From positions 1 to 19,023 of the forward strand of contig CAAEVH010000043.1 in NCBI GenBank assembly GCA_900759445.1: a DNA stretch of 19,023 nucleotides, in the 5' to 3' direction. Positions 8,504 through 15,714 of the stretch are shown one piece after another; positions within the stretch are counted from its first letter, which is position 1, and each line of letters starts with the position of its first letter. The notes under the pieces are model-generated. The model was not told the origin of the DNA. It searched no databases and saw only the letters and a program-made list of their open reading frames with translations. This DNA is from an uncultured Raoultella sp. Lineage in GTDB: Bacteria > Pseudomonadota > Gammaproteobacteria > Enterobacterales > Enterobacteriaceae. The position numbers and the translations under genes were made by a program.

Positions 8504-9942
8504 CTTGAACAGCTCACCTCCAGCCGTTTGCCCCAGTCAGGTGGACGGCTGACATAGTCATCATCACGATCGACAAATGGGGTACGCAACGCTTCGTGTA
8601 ACCGATGCAGCTCGGCGTAATCCCCCTGCTCTGCCTGATTAATCGCCTGTTGCGCCAACCAGTTACGCAATACCATCGCCGGATTAGCCGCCTTCATCTG
8701 CGTTTGTCTGACTGCGTCGGCAATGTTGTCTTGCTGCAGGCGTGAGCGATACCGCGTGAACCAATCGTCAAACGCTGCGCGATCGATAAACTCATCGCGC
8801 AGCGGGGATTGCGCGCTGTGTTGTTCCGTCTGACTGAGCATGCGAAACGTTCGCGTATAGTCGCTTCTTTCCCGCGCCATCAGGTTAAACAGTTCACTAA
8901 GCAGTTCGTTATCGTTTTTTTGCTCGCTAAAGAAGCCAAGCTTTTGTCGCATCCGCTGACCGTAGCGAGTTAACAGCGCCAGTTGATAACTGTCCAGCGC
9001 ATCATTAAGCGCCTCGACCGGGATAAATGGCGACAGAGTTTGCGCCAGACGTTGCAGGTTCCAAAGCGCCGCGGCCGGTTGATTATCGAAACTGTATCGC
9101 CCCTGGTTGTCTGAGTGGTTGCAGATAAAATCGGGCACGTAGTCATCAAGGAAACCGAATGGGCCGTAATCCATCGTCAGTCCCAGAATCGACATGTTGT
9201 CGGTGTTCATGACACCATGCGCAAATCCCACCGCCTGCCAGTCTGCGATTAACGTCGCAGTACGCGTAACAACATCGTTAAACCACAGCTGATACTTATC
9301 GGCTTCTTCCTGCCATTGCGGCCAATAATAGCGAATCGCAAAGTCAGCCAACTGGCGCACTTTTTCCGGCTCACGGCGATAGTAAAAATGCTCAAAATGG
9401 CCAAAGCGCAGATGGCTTTGCGCCACGCGAATGAGCATCGCCCCTGATTCTACCGTTTCGCGATACACCGGCGTGTCGCTGGTAACAATCGACAATGCCC
9501 GCGTGGTCGGTATTCCCAGGTAATGCATCGCTTCGCTGGCCAGGCTTTCGCGAATTGTCGAGCGCAGTACGGCGCGACCATCCCCCATACGGGAATAAGG
9601 CGTAAGTCCGGCGCCTTTCAGGTGCCAGTCACACGTTGAGCCGTCAGCGAGCTGTTGTTCGCCCAACAGGATCCCGCGTCCATCGCCAAGCTGGCCCGCC
9701 CAGACGCCAAACTGATGTCCGCTATAAACTTGCGCTAAAGGCGACATCCCGGGAAGCAACGATTCACCGCCCCAAACACCGGCTCCGGTTGGAATATCAA
9801 ATAGTGTCTCTGGAATAGCTAATTGCTCCGCCAGCGCATCGTTATGCCAGATCAGGCGCGCGTTTTTCAGGGGAGTGGGTGAAAGTGCTGTATAGGTTGC
9901 TGGTAATTCATCACGCCAGCGGGTGGTAAAAGACAGGGTCAT
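8500..9942 (-). CDS. selO: Protein adenylyltransferase SelO (pseudokinase fold)
   Basis: This 480-residue protein is close to E. coli YdiU/SelO (478). SelO has a kinase-like fold but binds ATP in reverse and transfers AMP to protein hydroxyl side chains; in E. coli it acts in redox stress. Landmarks: [16 protein letters not shown] (75-90), LKGAG with Lys109, [24 protein letters not shown] (242-249), DYGPFG (258-263). The C-terminus ends Cys-Ser-Ser, the site where eukaryotic SelO carries selenocysteine. The start has AGGAGG 4 bases before it. The gene is convergent with hmuV. Confidence 0.96.
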   Translation of the reverse strand: MTLSFTTRWRDELPATYTALSPTPLKNARLIWHNDALAEQLAIPETLFDIPTGAGVWGGESLLPGMSPLAQVYSGHQFGVWAGQLGDGRGILLGEQQLADGSTCDWHLKGAGLTPYSRMGDGRAVLRSTIRESLASEAMHYLGIPTTRALSIVTSDTPVYRETVESGAMLIRVAQSHLRFGHFEHFYYRREPEKVRQLADFAIRYYWPQWQEEADKYQLWFNDVVTRTATLIADWQAVGFAHGVMNTDNMSILGLTMDYGPFGFLDDYVPDFICNHSDNQGRYSFDNQPAAALWNLQRLAQTLSPFIPVEALNDALDSYQLALLTRYGQRMRQKLGFFSEQKNDNELLSELFNLMARERSDYTRTFRMLSQTEQHSAQSPLRDEFIDRAAFDDWFTRYRSRLQQDNIADAVRQTQMKAANPAMVLRNWLAQQAINQAEQGDYAELHRLHEALRTPFVDRDDDYVSRPPDWGKRLEVSCSS

Positions 9943-9966
9943 AGGGCCTCCTGTCTCTAGTGTAGA

Positions 9967-9985
9967 CTGTTAAAAGCCTGTTAAA
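9967..9985. repeat. Two phased CTGTTAAA repeats upstream of selO
   Basis: CTGTTAAA occurs at 9967-9974 and 9978-9985, 11 bases apart (TTTAACAG on the selO strand). The pair lies 25-43 bases before selO, in the promoter area, where a weak TACACT -10 can be placed. It may be a regulator site or chance in AT-rich DNA. Confidence 0.35.
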
Positions 9986-10003
9986 CACCAGCAAATATGA
10001 GGG

Positions 10004-10717
10004 TTATATCTTCGCGAGCGAAATTATCTGCGCGGGGGGCACAGCAGGCCACAGCGCGCCCTGCATGGCGCTGAATCCCAGAGGCAGTACGCGCGCTAAC
10101 ATCTCGGGTGTATCAATACCGCTAATGATAATTGACTCACTGCTGGGAAATAGCTGTGCCAGGATAGCCCGCATAAATGGCTCAAACGAAATATGTGTAA
10201 TCCTTTGTTGAACAAAGTTTTTATCGAGCACGACGCGTTTGAACAGCCCATCAAAAATTGCCCGGTTTGATATGCCGCCAGCACCATAGTTTGTCAGTAC
10301 TAATGGAAATCGCGCCGCCAGTGCTGCCAGCGTTGGATTCGCTTTTCCATTATTTAACTCTGGATAGTTTTCATTAATAGCCAGTTCCAGAAATGACAAT
10401 CGTTCAACTTGTGAAGCAAATTTAGCATCTGATAATAAAGTATTAGCAATTGCCGGCGTTAAATTAATCCAGGCAGAAACCTTTCGTTGAATAAAAAAAT
10501 GTTGGCACGTTTCGATTAATTCAAGCTTTTCGGTAAATAAGCGACATTGCTCTTCGTCCGACATCCGAGGTAGGACCAGCTCGGTGGGTATACGCACATC
10601 CCCCTGCGCACTGGCAAAACTGGTAATGATATCTACGTATTCAAGATCGCCTTTTTCGTTTCTCGCAGGGAGAAAAGAGAACTCTGAATGGTAAAGAGTA
10701 TCCATTGAAACAATCAT
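10004..10717 (-). CDS. ydiV: Degenerate EAL-domain protein, anti-FlhDC factor
   Basis: This 237-residue protein equals E. coli YdiV in length and aligns along its whole span (LYHSEFSFLP at the N-terminus, SCQHFFIQ-like TCQHFFIQ, INENYPELNNGK, AIFDGLFKRVVLDKNFVQQRITH, GIDTPEMLARVLPLGFSAMQG, LWPAVP). YdiV binds FlhD, keeps FlhD4C2 off DNA and hands it to ClpXP, lowering flagellar expression. The domain lacks the catalytic set of active c-di-GMP phosphodiesterases; the EAL position reads VDIIT. It is less conserved than its neighbours, as is usual for this gene. GAGGGG precedes the start by 8 bases. Confidence 0.88.
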   Translation of the reverse strand: MIVSMDTLYHSEFSFLPARNEKGDLEYVDIITSFASAQGDVRIPTELVLPRMSDEEQCRLFTEKLELIETCQHFFIQRKVSAWINLTPAIANTLLSDAKFASQVERLSFLELAINENYPELNNGKANPTLAALAARFPLVLTNYGAGGISNRAIFDGLFKRVVLDKNFVQQRITHISFEPFMRAILAQLFPSSESIIISGIDTPEMLARVLPLGFSAMQGALWPAVPPAQIISLAKI

Positions 10718-11036
10718 CGTGCCAGCCCCTCTGCATAGGTGTTATCCGGCATCCTGTAGCAAAGGATGGAGAAATACGTTATTGCTGATGCAAGTAGAGG
10801 CCCTTTCATTTTTCCCTTTATAGCCAGTAAATCGAATCCCTTTTTTTTAGCTTATCCTGATTATAAGCGAATATCCAGCTTTGCACTTTTTAATATCTCG
10901 GAATAAATCATATTTTTAGCAAGATACGCTCTTAATGTTCAGGGGTATTGTCCGGCTGGCGGCAGAAATAAGAAGTTACTAACAAATGAAAATGTCGAGG
11001 CTGCTCAGCCGTAGGCAGCCTCGTGACTGATGAGGA
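10718..11036. other. ydiV-nlpC intergenic region
   Basis: This 319-base AT-rich gap should hold the ydiV promoter and leader (minus strand) and contains the nlpC terminator at its right end. I cannot place a convincing -35/-10 pair for ydiV. A short inverted repeat CATCC/GGATG (10751-10755, 10765-10769) lies in the leader. No coding potential beyond trivial ORFs is seen. Confidence 0.5.
10996..11023 (-). terminator. nlpC terminator
   Basis: A perfect 9-pair stem (CGAGGCTGC at 10996-11004, GCAGCCTCG at 11015-11023) has a 10-base loop. On the minus strand it is followed by a T-rich tail (ACATTTTCATTTG). It lies 13 bases after the nlpC stop codon. Confidence 0.82.
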
Positions 11037-11501
11037 TTAAATACGTCGCGCCTGCCAAAAGTTTTTGCGCCAGTAAACGTTGTCCAGTGACGAGCGCATC
11101 ACACCACGGCTGGTTGAGGCATGAATAAATTGATTATTGGTATCGTAAATTCCGACATGCAGACCGCTTTCCCCAGACCCGGTTTTAAAGAACACCAGAT
11201 CGCCGGGCAGCAAATCATCTTTATCAATTTCGGTACCAATCTTTGATTGCGTGCGGGTATCACGCGGGAGTTGCAGATCGAATTTATCGCGCATTGTCAT
11301 CAATACAAATCCAGAACAATCCACTCCGCTACGGCTCATGCCGCCATAACGATAGGGTGTGCCATGCCAGGTTTGTAGCTGGTCATTAAGCCCGGCGATA
11401 ACGGCGATAGAATCCGACAAGCGGGCATTTGGCGCAGGAGCACGATGGCTGCTGCAGCCCGCCAAAAACAATGCTGTGATGAAAAGAAGCCAAAAGCGCA
11501 T
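11037..11501 (-). CDS. nlpC: NlpC/P60-family lipoprotein peptidase
   Basis: This 154-residue protein has a lipoprotein signal with lipobox LAGC (Cys16), followed by Ser-Ser, which predicts outer-membrane sorting. The NlpC/P60 domain shows the catalytic Cys62 (GVDCSGFV), His115 (SGLHVGIY) and a third polar residue, His127 (FIHAS). The family cleaves peptidoglycan stem peptides. It lies downstream of btuD with a 77-base gap containing two exact TATAAT hexamers on its own strand, so it may have its own promoter. Confidence 0.93.
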   Translation of the reverse strand: MRFWLLFITALFLAGCSSHRAPAPNARLSDSIAVIAGLNDQLQTWHGTPYRYGGMSRSGVDCSGFVLMTMRDKFDLQLPRDTRTQSKIGTEIDKDDLLPGDLVFFKTGSGESGLHVGIYDTNNQFIHASTSRGVMRSSLDNVYWRKNFWQARRI

Positions 11502-11503
11502 TC

Positions 11504-11515
11504 AGGACGAATCCT
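11504..11515 (-). promoter_or_regulatory. Hairpin over the nlpC Shine-Dalgarno
   Basis: On the nlpC strand AGGA, TTCG, TCCT forms a 4-pair stem with a UUCG loop. The AGGA is the only good Shine-Dalgarno before nlpC. Flanking TTC and GAA can pair as well with a 2-base bulge. It ends 2 bases before the start codon and might limit translation. The closing pair is A-U, so it is not the extra-stable C(UUCG)G type. Confidence 0.4.
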
Positions 11516-11578
11516 CTGAATTATATTTTTATGTCAATTTAGCGTGGAAATTATATGATTTTCAAGAACCCATTTAAC

Positions 11579-12328
11579 TTAAGTGGTTGATATGAGCATT
11601 CTGTGGCCTTCAATATCCAAACGACGGAAGTTCACGCCATAAGCCGCAGACAGATTGGCCGGCGTTAGTACCGTATCACGAGCACCACTGGCAAGCAGCT
11701 TCCCGCGTTTGAGGAGCCAGGCCTTGTGCGCATGACGTAAGGTATGATTAAGGTCATGGCTGCTCATTACAATCGCGATGCCCTGCAAACACAGCTGACC
11801 CAGCATCCGGTCCAGCGCATTTTGTTGCGCCACGTCCAGGCTGTTCATCGGCTCATCCAGCAGCAAAAGCTGGCCGAATGGATTCGCTTGTGGGCAAATC
11901 TGCAGGATAACCGCAGCCAGGCGCACGCGCTGCCACTCACCGCCGGAGAGCTGATTCACGCTGCGTCCCAGCTTATCCCCAAGCCCAAGCGCATCGGCGA
12001 CTTCCTGTAACAGATCGGTGCGTGCTTTATCGGGTTGATGCAGCGTCAGAAAATGCCAGACCGGCATCGCAAACGGCGGGTTTTGCTGTTGCGCAAGATA
12101 AGCGCGATATTGCGCCAGCTTTGCTGCCGGCCATTCATCCAATGACACATCACCAAAGGTGATGCTGCCCTTGCCGGTCGTCAGCCCCGCCATTCGCGCC
12201 AACAGCGTGCTCTTTCCTGCGCCGTTAGGCCCCACTAAATGCAGGATCTCCCCTGCTTTTATCTCACCAGAAAGCGGGCCAAGTCGGGTCGATTCTGCTA
12301 CGTCCTGTAGCTGCATCAATCGAGACAT
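11579..12328 (-). CDS. btuD: Vitamin B12 ABC transporter ATP-binding protein
   Basis: This 249-residue ABC ATPase has Walker [10 protein letters not shown] (33-41), signature LSGGEWQR (127-134), Walker B LLLLDEP (154-160) and the switch histidine SSHDLN. The order btuC-btuE-btuD on the minus strand is that of E. coli. Two copies with two BtuC form the cobalamin importer, which is fed by BtuF (encoded elsewhere). The start overlaps the btuE stop by one base (TAATG). Confidence 0.95.
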   Translation of the reverse strand: MSRLMQLQDVAESTRLGPLSGEIKAGEILHLVGPNGAGKSTLLARMAGLTTGKGSITFGDVSLDEWPAAKLAQYRAYLAQQQNPPFAMPVWHFLTLHQPDKARTDLLQEVADALGLGDKLGRSVNQLSGGEWQRVRLAAVILQICPQANPFGQLLLLDEPMNSLDVAQQNALDRMLGQLCLQGIAIVMSSHDLNHTLRHAHKAWLLKRGKLLASGARDTVLTPANLSAAYGVNFRRLDIEGHRMLISTT

Positions 12329-12879
12329 TAGTTTGCCAGCGCTATCTTGATGGATTGCACCAGAACAGGATCCTCAGGCGTCATATCGGGTGAAAATCGT
12401 TGCAGTACCTGACCATCCCGACCCACTAAAAACTTCTCGAAATTCCACAGAATATCGTCCGGGTAGAGCGGCGCCCGACCTTTACTCGCCATACGCTCAT
12501 AGAATCCACTATCCGCAGGCGCAACGGCGGTTGGCGCGGCATCAATCAGTTTCTGATACAGCGGATGGCGTCCCTCGCCGTTGACCTCAATTTTGCTGAA
12601 CATCGGGAAGGTAACGCCCCAGGTGGTACTGCAGTACGTTTTTATTTCCTCTTCACTGCCCGGCTCCTGGCCCAGAAACTGGTTGCAGGGGAACCCAAGA
12701 ATGGTAAAGCCCTGCTGATGCCAGGCTTTCTGCAGATTCTCCAGTTGCTCATATTGCGGCGTTAGACCACATTTTGAAGCAACGTTGACGATTAACAGCA
12801 CATTTCCGGCATACGGCTGCAGTGAGGTCACCTCGCCGTCGATGGTCGTCACGTCTGTATCGAGGATAGTGTTTTGCAT
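12328..12879 (-). CDS. btuE: Glutathione/thioredoxin peroxidase BtuE
   Basis: This 183-residue protein is of the glutathione peroxidase family. The peroxidatic Cys37 lies in [14 protein letters not shown]; Gln71 and Trp145-Asn146 (WNFEKFLV) complete the usual tetrad, and GFPCNQF is the family signature. E. coli BtuE reduces peroxides, mainly with thioredoxin, and is not needed for B12 transport despite its place between btuC and btuD. There is no signal peptide. The start follows btuC by 60 bases, and the stop overlaps btuD. Confidence 0.95.
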   Translation of the reverse strand: MQNTILDTDVTTIDGEVTSLQPYAGNVLLIVNVASKCGLTPQYEQLENLQKAWHQQGFTILGFPCNQFLGQEPGSEEEIKTYCSTTWGVTFPMFSKIEVNGEGRHPLYQKLIDAAPTAVAPADSGFYERMASKGRAPLYPDDILWNFEKFLVGRDGQVLQRFSPDMTPEDPVLVQSIKIALAN

Positions 12880-12939
12880 AGCATCTCCAGAACAACAGGT
12901 GGATTTTCAGTTTTTAATCATAGACCGAATCAACGCGTT

Positions 12940-13920
12940 CTAGCGCGCGGCTTTTAACAATAGCCAGATAAATACCGGTGCACCCATGGTGGCCGTCACC
13001 ACGCCAATTGGCAGCTCAGCCGAGGCCAGCACCAGACGCGCGACAACATCAGCCAACAGTAATACGATAGCGCCAGCCAATGCGCAGCCCGGCAGTAACA
13101 CGCGATGATCGGTTAAGCCGCACAGCCGCAGAATATGTGGGATCACAAGCCCAATAAAGCCAATCGCTCCTGCCAGAGCCACGCTTACGCCAACCATCCA
13201 GCCCGTGGCGACCACCAGCAGGTTGCGCCAGAACCATAATGGCAATCCCAACTGACGTGCAGAAGTCTCCCCCAGCGCCAGCATATTCATCGGCTGCGAC
13301 TGACAGCAGATCCACACCAGCACCGGAATCAACGCCACCATGAGCCAGGCCTGATGCCAGTCAACGCCACCAAAGCCCCCCATCATCCAGTACATTAGCT
13401 GTCGCAAATCAAAAGAAGTGGAGAAGTAGATGGCCCATGTCATTAGCGCGCTACAGATAATCCCCAGCGCCACCCCCGCCAACAGCAGACGGCTGGTAGA
13501 CAAATGACGGCGGGCAAAACGGAGCAGAATAAGCGTGATAATCAGCGCCCCAGCGATGGCGCATAAACCCAACGCCCAGCCGGGGAGCTGCCCCTGCCCC
13601 AGCAACACCGCCGCGATGAGCCCGACTCCCGCGCCATTAGACACGCCCAGTAATCCAGGCTCTGCGAGCGGGTTTTCAAAGAGAGCTTGCATCACTGCGC
13701 CAGATAAGGCCAACGCAGCGCCTACCAGCAAAACGGCGAGGGTACGGGGAAATCGGATTTGCCAGACGAACAGATCACCGCGGGCGCTGAACCAGTCGCC
13801 GGGGGCGATCCACTGTTCTCCTGCGCATAAGCTAATCACGAGCATGACCAATAGCAACAGCGATAAAGTGCCTAACCAGTATCGGTCTCGCCGACGTTGT
13901 AATTGTGCAAAAGGTTGCAT
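12940..13920 (-). CDS. btuC: Vitamin B12 ABC transporter permease
   Basis: This 326-residue, strongly hydrophobic protein has the same length as E. coli BtuC and is nearly identical from SLCAGEQWI onward ([50 protein letters not shown]). About ten membrane segments. The frame is open 65 codons further upstream, but that part is charged, cysteine-rich and unlike BtuC; the ATG at 13920 gives the family length. The Shine-Dalgarno is weak. In E. coli btuC follows ihfA directly; here a 4.7 kb insertion separates them, so btuCED must use a promoter in the new upstream region. Confidence 0.95.
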   Translation of the reverse strand: MQPFAQLQRRRDRYWLGTLSLLLLVMLVISLCAGEQWIAPGDWFSARGDLFVWQIRFPRTLAVLLVGAALALSGAVMQALFENPLAEPGLLGVSNGAGVGLIAAVLLGQGQLPGWALGLCAIAGALIITLILLRFARRHLSTSRLLLAGVALGIICSALMTWAIYFSTSFDLRQLMYWMMGGFGGVDWHQAWLMVALIPVLVWICCQSQPMNMLALGETSARQLGLPLWFWRNLLVVATGWMVGVSVALAGAIGFIGLVIPHILRLCGLTDHRVLLPGCALAGAIVLLLADVVARLVLASAELPIGVVTATMGAPVFIWLLLKAAR

Positions 13921-13940
13921 GTTTATACTTTTTTTATGGG

Positions 13941-14021
13941 TTATCTCATTAATTTTACGATGAAAGCAAAAAACATGGAAGGAAGCTCTACCGCAAATGA
14001 GGCAATGGCCCAAAACAGCAT
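13941..14021 (-). CDS. Possible 26-residue hydrophobic leader peptide or small membrane protein
   Basis: On the btuC strand an ORF starts at 14021 and ends 20 bases before btuC. It reads [20 protein letters not shown] followed by IVKLMR: a hydrophobic stretch with a basic C-terminus, the look of a single-span small membrane protein. AAGG lies 3 bases before the ATG, closer than ideal. I do not recognise it, and an ORF this short can arise by chance. If translated it could couple to btuC. Confidence 0.3.
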   Translation of the reverse strand: MLFWAIASFAVELPSMFFAFIVKLMR

Positions 14022-14049
14022 GAACCTTAGACTTTTGCCTAATGCAATG

Positions 14050-14065
14050 CTGGTAGCAATACCAG
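14050..14065. repeat. Small hairpin with GCAA loop
   Basis: CTGGTA, GCAA, TACCAG gives a perfect 6-pair stem with a GNRA-type loop on the plus strand (UUGC loop on the minus strand). On the minus strand it would lie in the btuC leader, upstream of the possible small ORF. Function unknown. Confidence 0.35.
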
Positions 14066-14114
14066 GTAGTCGCTGTCATTATTAATATCGTTCCTGAGAT
14101 TAAATAAATAACCA

Positions 14115-14137
14115 CAACCGGACAAGGTGTCCGGTTG
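14115..14137. promoter_or_regulatory. Perfect palindrome, possible operator or terminator
   Basis: CAACCGGACA (14115-14124), spacer AGG, TGTCCGGTTG (14128-14137): 10-base arms with no mismatch. It is 12 bases upstream of the CRP-like site. As DNA it could be the operator of the HTH-kinase fusion encoded downstream. As RNA it could terminate minus-strand transcription, since the T-rich TGGTTATTTATTT follows on that strand, or plus-strand transcription with a weaker tail (CAGAAGTTTTG). Confidence 0.55.
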
Positions 14138-14148
14138 CAGAAGTTTTG

Positions 14149-14164
14149 TGTGATTGTCTTCTCA
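14149..14164 (+). promoter_or_regulatory. CRP-like site upstream of nucleoside cluster
   Basis: TGTGA, N6, TCTCA matches the CRP core TGTGA-N6-TCACA at 9 of 10 positions. Two promoters can be drawn. One has -10 TATCAT at 14195-14200, putting CRP about 50 bases before the start. The other is TTGTCT (14154-14159), 17 bases, TATATT (14177-14182), which CRP would overlap. Many nucleoside uptake and catabolic genes are CRP-activated, so the site fits the cluster. A GTTGCA (14134-14139) resembles part of a CytR half-site, but this is weak. Confidence 0.5.
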
Positions 14165-14224
14165 TCAATACGTAAATATATTGTGTAGTCTTCGTATCAT
14201 CATAACACCCTCAGGAATTATCTT

Positions 14225-14383
14225 ATGGATATAATTCTTTCGCTTATTGCTGGTGCAATTATTGGTTTCATATTTACATTAATAAAACTCCCCATTCCAG
14301 CCCCTACTGTCTGGCCTGGTGTATTTGGTATCATCGGTGTACTTAGTGGTAATCAGATCTTTAATTATTTATTCAACAAATAA
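14225..14383 (+). CDS. XapX-domain small membrane protein
   Basis: This 52-residue ORF reads MDIILSLIAGAIIGFIFTLI then KLPIPAPTVWPGVFGIIGVL and SGNQIFNYLFNK. It has two hydrophobic segments separated by a turn with the K-L-P-I-P-A-P motif that marks XapX-domain (DUF1427) proteins. That family is named for association with xanthosine/nucleoside genes and has no established biochemical role. AGGA lies 8 bases before the ATG. It is first in the nucleoside cluster, 85 bases ahead of the HTH-kinase gene and on the same strand. It might be an accessory subunit of the permease; this is inference. Confidence 0.78.
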   Translation: MDIILSLIAGAIIGFIFTLIKLPIPAPTVWPGVFGIIGVLSGNQIFNYLFNK

Positions 14384-14468
14384 ATTCATTCACCAAAGAA
14401 ATTAACGTATAGACAAAATAAACTTATTACATGGACCTCTCATCACATTCATGAAAAGTGAGGATTAG

Positions 14469-15683
14469 ATGCCCTGTCGTTACAAAAAACAGCGTCTTCG
14501 CTATATTTTAACACTACTCAAAAAACAAGGAAGTGTAAAAATATCATCTCTTGTTAAGGTACTTGATGTTACGGAAAGAACACTCCGCCGCGACATCAAT
14601 GACCTCGTAAAAACAGGACATGTCCGCTCATGCTATGGAGGTGCTGTATATAATCACGACAATGCATTCCCATTATATGAGAACAACTCTCTTTATTTGC
14701 ACCAAAACATCATCATTAACCAATCAAAGATCGAACGAGAAATATCAATGAACGAAAACAATGGGAAAGTTTACATTCTGGGTTCATTTAATACTGACTT
14801 AGTATATCGGCTTCACCGTTTTCCTATTTCAGGGGAAACCACGCGCGCGCTTTTTTCCTGTTGTTTACCCGGAGGGAAAGGCAGCAACCAGGCGATAGCA
14901 TCCGCACAAGCCAATGCTCGCACTTATTTTACAGTCAAATTAGGTGAAGATGAGTTTTCAACCAAAGCCCAGCATTTTTTAAATGGCGTAGGATTAGAAA
15001 AGCTAACCATCTTTACCAAAAGTGATGCACCAACCGGCAGTGCCGTAGTGATGATATCCGAAGAGGCTGGCGATAATGTAATCGTTATTAATCCAGGGGC
15101 TAATCAGGAAATAACGAGCGAAGAAATTATATCCTGTTATGACGAGATAGGCACCGCCAATGTTTTTTTGACGCAGATGGAAAACAATCCTGACGCTACA
15201 GCTCAAGCTATTAAGTTCGCACATGCCGCAGGGGTGATGACAATCCTGAATCCAGCGCCATGGCGTAAGGAGGTGACAGACCTTCTCCGCTGGACACACA
15301 TCCTGACCCCAAACCTCACAGAAGCAGAGGCGATAATTGGCAAGGCTATTCGTACGCCAGACGATATTCGTCAGGCCGCCGAAACCATGCACCAAATGGG
15401 ACCACAATATATTCTAATTACGTTAGGCAAAGATGGGTGCTGGTTATTTGATGGTTCTACTCACCAACAGTTCCCGGCATATCCCGCCGTTAATATTGAT
15501 ACCTCCGGCGCCGGTGATGCATTTAATGGTGCACTCGCTGCTCGACTTGCCTGTGGAGAAAATATTGCTAGCGCAATTCATTACGCCTGTGTATTTGCAG
15601 CACTGGCCGTAGAGCGTGAAGGCGCAGCCAATATGCCATCCCATGAACTCGTATTAAAACGATTAGCTTGTACTAAATACTGA
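14469..15683 (+). CDS. DeoR-type HTH domain fused to PfkB/ribokinase
   Basis: This 404-residue protein has two parts. Residues 1-61 form a DeoR-family winged helix (RLRYILTLLKKQGSVKISSL, recognition region DVTERTLRRDINDLVKTGHV, wing RSCYGGAVY). Residues 62-93 resemble the DeoR linker. From about 99 to 404 it is a ribokinase like RbsK: GSFNTDLVYRLHRFPISGET, GGKGSNQ (135-141), NPAP, TPNLTEAE, DTSGAGDAFNG with catalytic Asp350. The DeoR sugar-phosphate sensor domain is missing, replaced by the kinase. It probably makes ribose-5-phosphate from ribose released by the hydrolase and may regulate the cluster. An internal ATG at 14748 (weak GAGA before it) could yield a free 311-residue kinase. GTGAGGA precedes the main start. 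The N-terminal part is very AT-rich. Other PfkB substrates, including a nucleoside, cannot be excluded. Confidence 0.88.
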   Translation: MPCRYKKQRLRYILTLLKKQGSVKISSLVKVLDVTERTLRRDINDLVKTGHVRSCYGGAVYNHDNAFPLYENNSLYLHQNIIINQSKIEREISMNENNGKVYILGSFNTDLVYRLHRFPISGETTRALFSCCLPGGKGSNQAIASAQANARTYFTVKLGEDEFSTKAQHFLNGVGLEKLTIFTKSDAPTGSAVVMISEEAGDNVIVINPGANQEITSEEIISCYDEIGTANVFLTQMENNPDATAQAIKFAHAAGVMTILNPAPWRKEVTDLLRWTHILTPNLTEAEAIIGKAIRTPDDIRQAAETMHQMGPQYILITLGKDGCWLFDGSTHQQFPAYPAVNIDTSGAGDAFNGALAARLACGENIASAIHYACVFAALAVEREGAANMPSHELVLKRLACTKY

Positions 15684-15714
15684 TATTTACCCACCACCAA
15701 AATAGGGATATAAA

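Larger units (their letters stand above)
13921..14224. other. Divergent btuC / nucleoside-cluster intergenic region
   Basis: This 304-base gap separates btuC (minus) from the XapX gene (plus). It contains a possible 26-residue leader ORF before btuC, a GCAA-loop hairpin, a perfect palindrome, a CRP-like site and a promoter candidate for the plus-strand cluster, each listed separately. No cobalamin riboswitch signature is visible. Confidence 0.6.

Noticed and set aside
10934..10981. 15-residue ORF (MFRGIVRLAAEIRSY) on the plus strand upstream of the nlpC terminator
   Set aside because: No Shine-Dalgarno and too short to separate from chance.
12940..14115. 391-residue N-terminally extended BtuC
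   Set aside because: The extra 65 residues are cysteine- and charge-rich and unlike any BtuC; the ATG at 13920 gives exactly 326 residues, the family length.
13921..14224. Cobalamin riboswitch upstream of btuC
   Set aside because: I could not find a B12-box-like sequence or the expected long structured leader; the leader is too short.
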